The notes under the pieces are model-generated. The model did not search any database, was not told the origin of the DNA, and saw nothing but the letters and a program-made list of their open reading frames with translations. The translations under genes were made by a program, and so were the position numbers. From positions 26,370 through 90,369 of the forward strand of contig NZ_JBHMQT010000012.1 of assembly GCF_042435035.1 (NCBI RefSeq): DNA of 64,000 nucleotides, written 5' to 3'. Shown one piece after another: positions 40,761 through 48,237 of the stretch (the first letter of the stretch is position 1; each line of letters begins with the position of its first letter). The DNA comes from Sphaerimonospora cavernae. Its GTDB lineage: Bacteria; Actinomycetota; Actinomycetes; Streptosporangiales; Streptosporangiaceae.

Positions 40761-42884
40761 TCACGGGCAACGGCTCCGGGCGCGATCTGTCATCACGACA
40801 AGGCCGAGGTCTTCGACTTCGTGACGCCAGATCGAGAGCCACTCGGGGTCCTCGTCGGGGATCTTGATGGGTAGACCGTCAGGCGGGTCGGGCTCGTCGT
40901 TCACCCAGGGAGGCGGTTCGGACTGGGCGAGCAGGTCTGCGAGCTCGCTGATCGGCGTCTCGTCTGGGCCTACGCCACGGGCACGTTCGTCCTCCTTTGT
41001 CGCTTTCAGGATGCCGAGCAGCTCGTGCCATTCACGGCGTTGCTCCCGATACAGCTCGACGAGCTCGGCCATCCGCTTGTCCGTGCCGAGTTCTTTCGCG
41101 ACGTCCTCAAGGGCCGCCTCGCCGCGCCGCCAGCCTCGTTCGCCTTTAACGGCCAAGCCGTACGCCGCGAGCTCCTTCAGCGACCTCCACACGCTGGCGT
41201 CGGAGAGAGCGCTGAGCCGCACCAGCTCGCCGGCCTTCGTCTCCTCAGTGCTCAGCACCTCGTACAGCAGCGCGCTCGGGCCGCTGAGCTCCCAGAACGC
41301 GGGATGGATCCCCTCAATAAGGCCGGCTCGCCAACGTCGCCAGGCGGCGTCCTTTCGGTATGCCTCGGGGACGCGCAGTTGGTACACGTCGGCCCGGACG
41401 CCTTCTCCATTCGTCACCAGGTCGATCAGCGGGTCGTCCTCGCTGCGCAGCAGCACCAGGACGTCCGCCACCGTGGTCCAGTGCAGGCCGGAAGCGATCG
41501 ACAGCGACCGTACGCCGAACTCAACCGTGAGCGACCCCCTCATCTGAGCCGCCTTGCCCAGGGCCCGGAGCACTTTCCGTACGGTGACAGCCCTCCGGCC
41601 CCACTCGGCCTGCCGATCCGGGTCTCGCTCCGCCAACCAGACGGCGTTCCACCAGGTGCGGATCCGCTGGTAATCAGTGTGCCCAGCTTTACGGTGTAAA
41701 GGAAGCTGCCGTGGGTTCATGGCAGCCAGCCCTGTCACGACAGATTCGGGGCACGAGCTCTTTTCTCCCAGCTCAGGGGGCGTGGAGTGGTTGCGCCTGG
41801 TGTAGTCCCTTGAAGCAAGTTTATCGCCTGCCGCTCCGATGACCGATTTTCGCCATTCCGCGGTGATTCGCGTGGTGTCGCGGGAGCCGTACTTGCCGTA
41901 GAAGGAGGCCAGGCCCCGCCAACGGCCCGAGTGCATCTCCTTGAGGACCTCGGCGAGCCGCCAGCCGGCCGCGGCCGCGGAGTTCAGTACGGCAAGGCGG
42001 GCCCGGCTCCTGTCGGGGTAGCCGGCCTTGAGGTGGTCGCCGGTCTGGGCCATGGCGTCGAGGTCCGCGCGGATCGGGCGGCGGCCGCCGATCAGCGGCA
42101 GCCACGGTTCCCCTTCGGCGTCGGTCGGACCGTCGAAGGTCGCCTGCTGTACGGGGGAGACGGCGTGGAGCTCGGCGGTGAGCTCGGTGAGCAGGCCGTC
42201 CCACACCTTTGGGCCGCACGGCCGCCGGACGGCGTCCAGGGCCGCGTCGAGCGGCATGTCGAGCCGCATCCACCCGGTCAGCCGACCGGCCTGCAGCTTG
42301 TGGCCGGCGCCGGGAGGGCGGATCTGGCCGAACACGTTGCTCATGGGGGAGGCGTCGAGGGTCGCGTAGCGCCGGGCGAGGGCTTGGGCGACGCGCCTTA
42401 ACTCCTCGTACGGCAACGCCGCCGCGAACAGCACGTACACGTGGCGGCCACCGGAGGGTGAGCGATCGTGGATGCAACGCCCGCCCAACCGTTCGATCAG
42501 CTCGGCGAACGCCGTTGCTTCCCGTGTGACCAGCTCCCGGGGAGTCTCAGAGAAGTTCGTGTGCTGGGCGAGCGTCACGTCGAAGTCGGCCACCAGGAGC
42601 CGGCCCGTCTGCGACTCGGCGTGGAACACCGGGACCGTCGCCGGCCGGTACGGCAGGGCGTCGTCCAGCGGGTGCTCGTACCCGCGGCCCTTGTGCCACT
42701 TGGGGAAGCTCGCGCCACCGTCCGGGGACAGCCGCATCCGCGGGGCCTGCGCGATCGCGGGCGCGAGCAGACGCCACTGCTCGGCGGCCAGGGCGCGCGC
42801 CTCGGCGGGGCTCCCATCGGGGGAGCCTGGGGCTGGTATGTCGGCTAGGAGAAGTTGGTACCCCGGCGTGTCGTCTCCGGGCAA
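40761..42884 (-). CDS. PrimPol/archaeo-eukaryotic primase-type replication protein
   Basis: A protein of about 707 residues. The N-terminal third has the primase-polymerase motifs LLVADFDVT (acidic pair near residues 100-102) and SPSGGRHVYVLF (S-x-H motif near 144-149), then NVFGQIRPPGAGHK. The C-terminal half has winged-helix-like stretches (LSALSDASVWRSLKELAAYGLAV) and an acidic end. This layout is that of plasmid or integrative-element replication proteins that prime and initiate synthesis. The TTG at 42884 is the best available start but its ribosome site is poor; a later start is possible. Confidence 0.75.
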   Translation of the reverse strand: MPGDDTPGYQLLLADIPAPGSPDGSPAEARALAAEQWRLLAPAIAQAPRMRLSPDGGASFPKWHKGRGYEHPLDDALPYRPATVPVFHAESQTGRLLVADFDVTLAQHTNFSETPRELVTREATAFAELIERLGGRCIHDRSPSGGRHVYVLFAAALPYEELRRVAQALARRYATLDASPMSNVFGQIRPPGAGHKLQAGRLTGWMRLDMPLDAALDAVRRPCGPKVWDGLLTELTAELHAVSPVQQATFDGPTDAEGEPWLPLIGGRRPIRADLDAMAQTGDHLKAGYPDRSRARLAVLNSAAAAGWRLAEVLKEMHSGRWRGLASFYGKYGSRDTTRITAEWRKSVIGAAGDKLASRDYTRRNHSTPPELGEKSSCPESVVTGLAAMNPRQLPLHRKAGHTDYQRIRTWWNAVWLAERDPDRQAEWGRRAVTVRKVLRALGKAAQMRGSLTVEFGVRSLSIASGLHWTTVADVLVLLRSEDDPLIDLVTNGEGVRADVYQLRVPEAYRKDAAWRRWRAGLIEGIHPAFWELSGPSALLYEVLSTEETKAGELVRLSALSDASVWRSLKELAAYGLAVKGERGWRRGEAALEDVAKELGTDKRMAELVELYREQRREWHELLGILKATKEDERARGVGPDETPISELADLLAQSEPPPWVNDEPDPPDGLPIKIPDEDPEWLSIWRHEVEDLGLVVMTDRARSRCP

Positions 42885-43080
42885 AGCTCCACTAGCCGAA
42901 GGACGGGATGCTATCGTCGTCTCCGGTAAGTCTGTACGGGCATTAATCGGTAGCTCTCCGGACCGAGGAACTTCACGGGCCGGGGCCGATCGTGGTCTGT
43001 ATGGGGTTGTTCGAAGTGGTGCTAGTTCGTTCTGGCTGCCAAACCTTCTGGAACTAGGCCACTGACTCGGGTGTTAGTCC

Positions 43081-43116
43081 GCGCGCCCCCCCTTCCTGGG
43101 GGGGAAGCGCTTTTTT
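43081..43116 (+). terminator. Rho-independent terminator with T6 run, no gene upstream
   Basis: GCGC (43081-43084) pairs with GCGC (43107-43110) and C7 (43086-43092) with G7 (43098-43104) around TTCCT, followed directly by TTTTTT. It is one of the clearest intrinsic terminators in the window and points away from the divergent replication gene. Confidence 0.75.
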
Positions 43117-43216
43117 CTTGCCCCATGACCGGGCAGGCCTCCTCGCTCGTCACAGTGAGATCAACCAGATACTTTGCCACGTCACGACCCCGCCACGCTG
43201 GGTAATGGGGAAGTGT

Positions 43217-43237
43217 GTCGCGGGTAATCTCCGCGAC
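43217..43237. repeat. Small perfect hairpin near the putative origin
   Basis: GTCGCGG and CCGCGAC form 7-base arms around GTAATCT. No function can be assigned. Confidence 0.4.
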
Positions 43238-43517
43238 TGGTCGGGCAACGGGATGCATGGCCGACCACGGCCCGGAGAGGGCTCGCGAGGCGGCGGACGG
43301 CATTGCCGTACCGGCCCTGGACCGTACGGGCAGGGCCTGGACATACTGGGACACGGCCGACACGCCGAGAGAAGGGCGTGTTTTACTAGCCGGATGACTC
43401 ATTGGTATTGTCATCTCCGGTTGTAGTTCCAACGGGGCAGCGGGCTCCGACTCGGGCGACGTTTGGTGGCGAAGTCGAGACGGATCCTGCTCAGGAGCCC
43501 ACATGCAGTTTGCGGAC

Positions 43518-43548
43518 GCCCCCCGGGCCAACGGGGGGCTTTCGTTTT
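43518..43548 (+). terminator. Second plus-strand terminator
   Basis: GCCCCCCG (43518-43525) pairs exactly with CGGGGGGC (43532-43539) around a 6-base loop, followed by TTTCGTTTT. It sits 46 bases before the convergent small regulator gene, whose transcript it would face. Confidence 0.7.
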
Positions 43549-43594
43549 GGTCTGGGTGTCCTCCTACTGGGGGATGGGGAAAGCAGCCGGCGTC

Positions 43595-43813
43595 TCAGGC
43601 ACTCAGGCGTAGCCGCTCCTGCAGGTGGTCCGGTCTGGGCCACTGCTTGGTGTCGCGCATGGCTGCCACCACGTCCACGATGAAGTCGCCGAAGTGCGTG
43701 TAGCCCGCCGCGGCGGCGTCTTTCTGCAGATCGGCGTACAGCTCCTCCGGGAAGCGGATGGTGTGCGCCTTCCGCCGCCCCTTCGACTTGCGTCCAGGTC
43801 TGCTTCCACTCAC
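43595..43813 (-). CDS. Small ribbon-helix-helix-like regulator
   Basis: A 72-residue basic protein: a lysine/arginine-rich start, then AHTIRFPEELYADLQKDAAA (strand plus helix of a ribbon-helix-helix fold) and THFGDFIVDVVAAM. The GTG at 43813 was chosen since the basic N-terminus starts there; no Shine-Dalgarno is visible. A 12-bp palindrome lies 5 bases upstream of the start codon, a good autorepression site. Could be a copy-number repressor or an orphan antitoxin. Confidence 0.6.
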   Translation of the reverse strand: MSGSRPGRKSKGRRKAHTIRFPEELYADLQKDAAAAGYTHFGDFIVDVVAAMRDTKQWPRPDHLQERLRLSA

Positions 43814-44325
43814 GGACGATAGATCTATCAGAATCAGAATCACTGCGGCCACCCTCCAACCAGCGTGTCGCAAAAATTTTCCCTCGCTTGCCGTGTGCAA
43901 GGTCACCCCGCCCCCGCCCTCACGACCTCGGCGCCCTCCCGCAGTGACGACGCTGCACACGCATCCCGCCGGCAGTATGGTCGCCGAGATCACGGGGTGG
44001 AAGACCTACCTCAGCGCGGCATTCCGGCAACGGCCGTACGGCGTCTGCATGGAACCTCACTTCCTTCCCAGCCACGCGAAGAAGAGCAGCGGGACCAAGG
44101 ACACAGACGACCGGTTGCACGGCCTGTGACTCGCTCCGTGCATCCCGTGGGGTACCGCGCGGCGTTTGCGGGGCCGACGCACGATGATGACGCCACGAGG
44201 CAAGCCGAGGTCGATATGTGGTTGCCAGTTGATGCAAGTGATGCCGCGCTGGTGAACCGCGGCGAGCTATGTCCTGATCTGCTGGGGGCTTCGGCTCTCA
44301 GGTGGGGTGTTCTCGACCGGTGGCA
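43814..44325. other. Non-coding stretch at the right edge of the plasmid-like region
   Basis: About 510 bases. Apart from the palindrome at its left end, nothing recognisable is seen: no credible gene, tRNA or direct repeat that would mark an attachment site. The right boundary of the plasmid-like region probably lies here or just beyond. Confidence 0.45.
43818..43829. promoter_or_regulatory. Palindrome GATAGATCTATC at the start of the small regulator
   Basis: A perfect 12-bp palindrome followed by the direct repeat CAGAAT-CAGAAT, directly in front of the small regulator's GTG. It suits binding by a dimeric ribbon-helix-helix protein. Confidence 0.5.
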
Positions 44326-45111
44326 TCACACGCACCTCAGCGAGACCGAGCCGAGATTGGTGAAGTGGGCAGTGACCTGTCCGCCCGGCCGGGCGAAGAC
44401 AGCGTCGGTCATCCCACCGGTGAGCACGATCCAGCCCGGCTCCAGCGCCACCCGGCGCCGAGCCAGCGTGTTCACGGCAAGCGCCAACGCCTCGGCGGGA
44501 TGACCCTGCACCGCCGCGCCGGTGGCTGAATCCACCACCTCACCATCGACCTCCAGCAGGCAGGCCTCCAACTCCAGGTCCAGCTCGTCCGGCCTGCGCG
44601 CCACCCCCCCGAGCACGAACCCCGCGGAAGAGGCATTGTCGGCCACCACGTCCGGCAGCGTGAATCTGAAGTCAGTGAACCGGCTGTCGATGACCTCCAG
44701 CCCGGCATAGACATGCGACACCGCCTGCATCGCCCTGGCCGCGGTCACTCCCGGACCGGCCAACCGCTCGCCGAGCACGAACACGATCTCTGGCTCCACC
44801 CGCGGATGGATCAGCTCGCCGGTGACCAGCGGGGCGCCCGCCGGCAGCACCATCCGATCGGTGAGCCAGGCGGTCAGCGGCGAGTCGACGCCCATCCGCT
44901 GCTGCTTCGCCCGCGAGGTCAGCCCCAGCTTCACCCCGACGATGGTCTGCCCCGCCTCGACCTTCCGGCAGATGATCTCGTCCTGCACCCGGTAGGCGGT
45001 CTCCAGGTCGAGCCCGGGCCACTCCGCGGTGATCGGCCCGCGGTCGGCGCGAGCCGCTTCGGCCTCGGCGAGCACAGTCGCCGCCCGGTCCACATTCCAC
45101 TCGGGGATCAT
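44326..45111 (-). CDS. 2-keto-4-pentenoate hydratase/4-oxalocrotonate decarboxylase family
   Basis: A 261-residue member of the MhpD/XylI/DmpH branch of the FAH-like fold: VGVKLGLTSRAKQQRMGVDSP, HPRVEPEIVFVLGERLAGPGV and ADNASSAGFVLGG include the metal-ligand glutamates. It either hydrates a 2-oxo-4-pentenoate or decarboxylates 4-oxalocrotonate in the meta-cleavage pathway. ATG 45111 has GAAGGA six bases upstream. A second family member at 52974 sits in the hydratase position of the lower pathway, so this divergent copy may be the decarboxylase. Divergent from the crotonase-led operon. Confidence 0.85.
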   Translation of the reverse strand: MIPEWNVDRAATVLAEAEAARADRGPITAEWPGLDLETAYRVQDEIICRKVEAGQTIVGVKLGLTSRAKQQRMGVDSPLTAWLTDRMVLPAGAPLVTGELIHPRVEPEIVFVLGERLAGPGVTAARAMQAVSHVYAGLEVIDSRFTDFRFTLPDVVADNASSAGFVLGGVARRPDELDLELEACLLEVDGEVVDSATGAAVQGHPAEALALAVNTLARRRVALEPGWIVLTGGMTDAVFARPGGQVTAHFTNLGSVSLRCV

Positions 45112-45151
45112 GCTCGGTCCTTCTCCGCCGCAGGTCGGCAAGGCGATGTCG

Positions 45152-45179
45152 ATATCAGAAATTTCAGTGTTCTGAACAA
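45152..45179 (-). promoter_or_regulatory. Promoter and palindrome for the divergent hydratase/decarboxylase gene
   Basis: On the minus strand -35 TTGTTC (45179-45174), a 16-base spacer and -10 TGATAT (45157-45152) are seen. The spacer contains the palindrome TTCAG-TGTT-CTGAA (45163-45176), an apt repressor site. Confidence 0.5.
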
Positions 45180-45424
45180 ACAAGATCGGCGCCGCACTCG
45201 GCGATCATGATGCGCAGGCGAGCTGGACGCACAACTTTTTTCGGTCACCCATTTCCAGGTCGCGCGGTTGCGCCCGCTGTCACGCCCGAGGGCGCGTCAG
45301 ACATCGGATGAATAGGTCACCGGGGCACCTGGGAGTGTATTTGCCACTGCATGCCCGATTCAAGACCGGACGACGAACCGCGCTGGACTGCACCTCACGC
45401 TCATCGGAGTGTCCTGAACAGGCC

Positions 45425-45480
45425 TTGACGAGAGATCGAGGCGACCTATATGACTAGTGGTCTAGTGGCCTAACCACTGG
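45425..45480 (+). promoter_or_regulatory. Promoter plus CTAGTGG operator of the crotonase-Rieske operon
   Basis: TTGACG (45425-45430), 16 bases, then TATATG (45447-45452). Directly after follow a half-site ACTAGTGGT (45453-45461) and the inverted repeat CTAGTGG-cctaa-CCACTGG (45462-45480). The same promoter spacing and operator occur at 56317-56383, so one regulator probably controls both operons. The ribosome site GGAGG for the first gene lies at the operator's end. Confidence 0.65.
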
Positions 45481-45493
45481 AGGTGTTTGGCCG

Positions 45494-46279
45494 ATGACAG
45501 CCAGCGCAGCCTGCGTCACCGCAGGCTCCCGACGCCAAGACGGTGGCCGCGTTTCGGTTCAGTCCGGCGGGCAGGCGGCATGCGTCTGGCTCGGTACGGG
45601 CCTGAGACGGAACGCGTTGCGCACCGATGACTGGACCGAGCTGGAACGGGTGGTCGACGGTCTTGCGAGCCGTGCGGACGTCAAGGCCGTCGTGTTCCGC
45701 GGCGTCCAGGGCACCTTCAGCTCCGGCTCGGATCTCACGGAGTGGGCAGCGGTCGAGGCCGGCTATGTAGATCGGACGTTCGCCGCGATGGAGTCCGCGC
45801 TCGCGGCGGTGGAACGGCTCGGTGCCGTGTCGATCGCCGCCATCGAGGGTGCGGCCGTCGGCGCCGGCTGTGAGCTCGCACTGGCCTGCGATCTGCGCGT
45901 CATGGCTCGTTCCGCACGCATCGGGATGCCGGTGGTCCGTCACGGCATCCGGCTCAGCCCGGCCTTCGCGCTCCGGCTGATCCACATCGTGGGCGTGGCG
46001 CGAGCGAGGGACCTGCTGTTCACCGGGCGGCTCGTCGGCTCCGAGCGCGCTGAGCAGTGGGGGCTGACTTCACAGGTGGCGGACGACGAGGAGTTCGATG
46101 AGCACCTGGCCGGGCTCGTCGAATGCGTGACGTCGCAGCCGCGAAGCGGTCTGGTGGCTGCCAAGCGGAGCACCAACCGGGCATTGGAGCAGGATCGCAT
46201 CCATTTGCACGAGCCGGACTGGCGATACGTGGATGAGAACGAATTCTTCGACCGTATTTCGAATTTTCTTACGCATTAG
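45494..46279 (+). CDS. Enoyl-CoA hydratase/isomerase (crotonase) family protein
   Basis: A 261-residue crotonase: FRGVQGTFSSGSDLTEWAAVE gives the oxyanion-hole region (the usual FSAGADL reads FSSGSDL) and IAAIEGAAVGAGCELALACDLR is the second signature. It acts on an acyl-CoA in the cytoplasm. ATG 45494 is 10 bases after GGAGG. First gene of the operon that includes the Rieske dioxygenase, although ring dioxygenation does not itself use CoA esters, so the gene hints at a CoA-bound side chain or later steps. Confidence 0.87.
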   Translation: MTASAACVTAGSRRQDGGRVSVQSGGQAACVWLGTGLRRNALRTDDWTELERVVDGLASRADVKAVVFRGVQGTFSSGSDLTEWAAVEAGYVDRTFAAMESALAAVERLGAVSIAAIEGAAVGAGCELALACDLRVMARSARIGMPVVRHGIRLSPAFALRLIHIVGVARARDLLFTGRLVGSERAEQWGLTSQVADDEEFDEHLAGLVECVTSQPRSGLVAAKRSTNRALEQDRIHLHEPDWRYVDENEFFDRISNFLTH

Positions 46280-46337
46280 AGGCGACAGTGGCTATCGGTG
46301 CGATTCAGAATTTCCAGCGCGAGTGTAAGGAGCTACC

Positions 46338-47717
46338 GTGACAACCTTGGGCAACCTGGAACAGGCAGTCTCATGGCGCAGCGGCAAGATCTCGCCCACC
46401 ATCTACTTCGATGAAGAGGTGTACGCACTCGAGCAGGAGCGCATCTTCGGTGCGACCTGGATACCGGTCGGACATGCCGACATGGTGCGCGAGCCGAGTT
46501 CCTACATCACGAACTACATCGGTGAAGTCCCGGTGATCATCCTGCGTGACCCGTCCGGCACCGTCCGCGGTTTCGTCAACCGCTGCCGGCACCGGGGAAA
46601 CAAGGTTTGCCTGTTCGACCGAGGAAAAGCGCATAGTTTCACCTGCTCCTATCACGGATGGACCTACGGCCTGGACGGAAGCCTGGTCGGCGTCCCCCGC
46701 GAGCACGACCTGTACGGACCCGACTTCGACCGCAGAAACTGGGGGCTGGAGGAGATCCCGGTCGCCGACTTCAAGGGACTGCTGTTCGCCTCGCTCGACA
46801 AGAACATCACGCCGTTCGAGCAGTGGCTGGGCGACGACACACGCTGGTGGCTCGAGACGTTCGTGCTGGGCGAGCCCGTTGGCGGTCTCGAGGCGCTGCC
46901 CGGATGGCATCGGTACCAGACTCCGGGCAACTGGAAGCTCATGGCCGAGAACTTCATCGGCGACAACTACCACGTGGCGTTGACCCACGCCTCGTGGCTG
47001 CGCGCGGCAGCGGAGTTGCGAGAGCAGGGATCGCAGATCCCAATGATCACTTCGCCTCTGCCGCTGCGGACCAAGGCACCGACGTACGAGGTCACCGCCG
47101 GATACGGTTCCGGATGCCCGCTCGGGATCGGCGCCATGCGCCTGTACAGCGACACGATGTTCGAGCGGGACCTGGAGGAGGCCAAACGCCTCGGGCCCGA
47201 TGTCGTCGAATGGCTGCGAGACCGGCAGAACAGGCTGGACAAGGCGCTGGACGGGATCAACCCTGCGCCGTACGGGTTCGTGAACGGGTTGCTGTTCCCG
47301 ACTCTCGGTCTGATGGGCTACATCTCCCCCATGATCGGTCGGCATCTCATGGTGTTCCATCCGCACGGCGTCAACGAGCACGAGATCTGGCAGTGGACCA
47401 TGGTCGAGCGCGAGGCTCCCGAGGTGGTCAAGGAGATCGCTGTACAGCGGGTCTACCAAGGCCAGCACATGGCGGGTGTGATCGCTCCCGACGACGTCGA
47501 GAACTTCGAACGCGTCGTGGAAGCCATGCGGGCGAAGCGAACCTGGGAACTGCCGTTCAATTTCGAAGTGCACCTCAATGACGACGAGGACCAGTTGCCC
47601 GGTGTCCCCGGGAATGTCGGCAAGGAGCCGAGCGAGGTCAACCAGCGGCAGTTCTACCGGTTCTGGCTGGAACTGATGAGGCGCGAGCCGGCCGCTCAGT
47701 CGCAGGGAGGGGCGTGA
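46338..47717 (+). CDS. Rieske aromatic-ring dioxygenase, alpha subunit
   Basis: A 459-residue large subunit. The Rieske ligands are CRH at 83-85 and CSYH at 103-106, and the catalytic iron site is ENFIGDNYHVALTH with histidines at 212 and 217 and the bridging aspartate at 209. Residues beyond form the substrate pocket. With the beta subunit next to it, it adds O2 to an aromatic ring to give a cis-dihydrodiol. Electrons probably come from the ferredoxin and reductase encoded at 51.5-52.9 kb. Confidence 0.93.
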   Translation: MTTLGNLEQAVSWRSGKISPTIYFDEEVYALEQERIFGATWIPVGHADMVREPSSYITNYIGEVPVIILRDPSGTVRGFVNRCRHRGNKVCLFDRGKAHSFTCSYHGWTYGLDGSLVGVPREHDLYGPDFDRRNWGLEEIPVADFKGLLFASLDKNITPFEQWLGDDTRWWLETFVLGEPVGGLEALPGWHRYQTPGNWKLMAENFIGDNYHVALTHASWLRAAAELREQGSQIPMITSPLPLRTKAPTYEVTAGYGSGCPLGIGAMRLYSDTMFERDLEEAKRLGPDVVEWLRDRQNRLDKALDGINPAPYGFVNGLLFPTLGLMGYISPMIGRHLMVFHPHGVNEHEIWQWTMVEREAPEVVKEIAVQRVYQGQHMAGVIAPDDVENFERVVEAMRAKRTWELPFNFEVHLNDDEDQLPGVPGNVGKEPSEVNQRQFYRFWLELMRREPAAQSQGGA

Positions 47718-47719
47718 CA

Positions 47720-48205
47720 ATGCTCAGCTTCGAGGACAAGTATCGCATCGAGGAACTGCTTCGGCGAGAGGCGCACCTGCTCGACGAGCGCCGGTTTCGC
47801 GAGTGGCTGGACCTGTTCACCGACGACGTGGAATACCTGATTCCGCTGACCGAAGCGGTCCAGGGCGACGTTGCGCCGGCCGGGCACCCGATCATCAAGG
47901 ACGACAAGGACATGCTCCTGGCCCGGATCCTGAAGGACGAGTCAGGCTTCTCCCACGCCGAGACCCCGACGTCGATGACCTGCCACCTGGTCGGCAACAT
48001 CGTCGTCGACGAGAGCACCGAGGAGGACGCCGAGGTGCGATCGGCGTTCATCGTGCGCCAGGCGCGAAAGCTTCGCGACGAGGCCTGGTGGGTCGGACGC
48101 CGCAAGGATCTCGTACGGCGCGTAAACGATCAATGGCGTATCGCGCGCCGCGAGATCACCCTCGACACGACGCTACTGCCACGCGGGATCTCGATCTTCT
48201 TCTGA
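47720..48205 (+). CDS. Ring-hydroxylating dioxygenase, beta subunit
   Basis: A 161-residue NTF2-fold small subunit: EELLRREAHLLDERRFREWLDLFTDDVEYLIPL is the typical beginning and RRVNDQWRIARREITLD the end. It packs against the alpha subunit trimer. ATG 47720 is preferred with GGAGG nine bases upstream; GTG 47714 overlapping the alpha stop is possible. Length is usual for the family. Confidence 0.9.
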   Translation: MLSFEDKYRIEELLRREAHLLDERRFREWLDLFTDDVEYLIPLTEAVQGDVAPAGHPIIKDDKDMLLARILKDESGFSHAETPTSMTCHLVGNIVVDESTEEDAEVRSAFIVRQARKLRDEAWWVGRRKDLVRRVNDQWRIARREITLDTTLLPRGISIFF

Positions 48206-48237
48206 TGGCGCGGATACGAGCGGTTCTGGAGGACTTA

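Larger units (their letters stand above)
42885..43594. other. Non-coding region upstream of the replication gene
   Basis: About 700 bases without a convincing gene between the PrimPol gene and the small regulator. It contains two strong plus-strand terminators (43081-43116, 43518-43548) and a small perfect hairpin (43217-43237). Because nothing coding precedes those terminators, short plus-strand RNAs antisense to the replication gene leader are plausible. An origin could also lie here. Confidence 0.55.
45112..45493. other. Divergent control region of the meta-cleavage cluster
   Basis: The 382 bases between the divergent hydratase-family gene and the crotonase gene hold a promoter on each strand (listed separately). 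The middle part, 45184-45424, shows no gene. Confidence 0.6.

Noticed and set aside
42889..42895. CCACTAG half-site just upstream of the PrimPol gene
   Set aside because: A single 7-base match to the operator half-site without the inverted partner; likely chance.
43215..43397. 60-residue plus-strand frame between the two terminators
   Set aside because: Third-position GC is only moderately raised (about three quarters over the last 46 codons) and there is no clear ribosome site, so coding is not supported.
34342..44325. Search for attachment-site direct repeats flanking the plasmid-like region
   Set aside because: No long direct repeat or tRNA 3' end was visible at either edge, so no element boundaries are claimed.
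46371..47720. 449-residue minus-strand frame opposite the Rieske alpha gene
   Set aside because: A shadow of the intact dioxygenase gene; no family resemblance.
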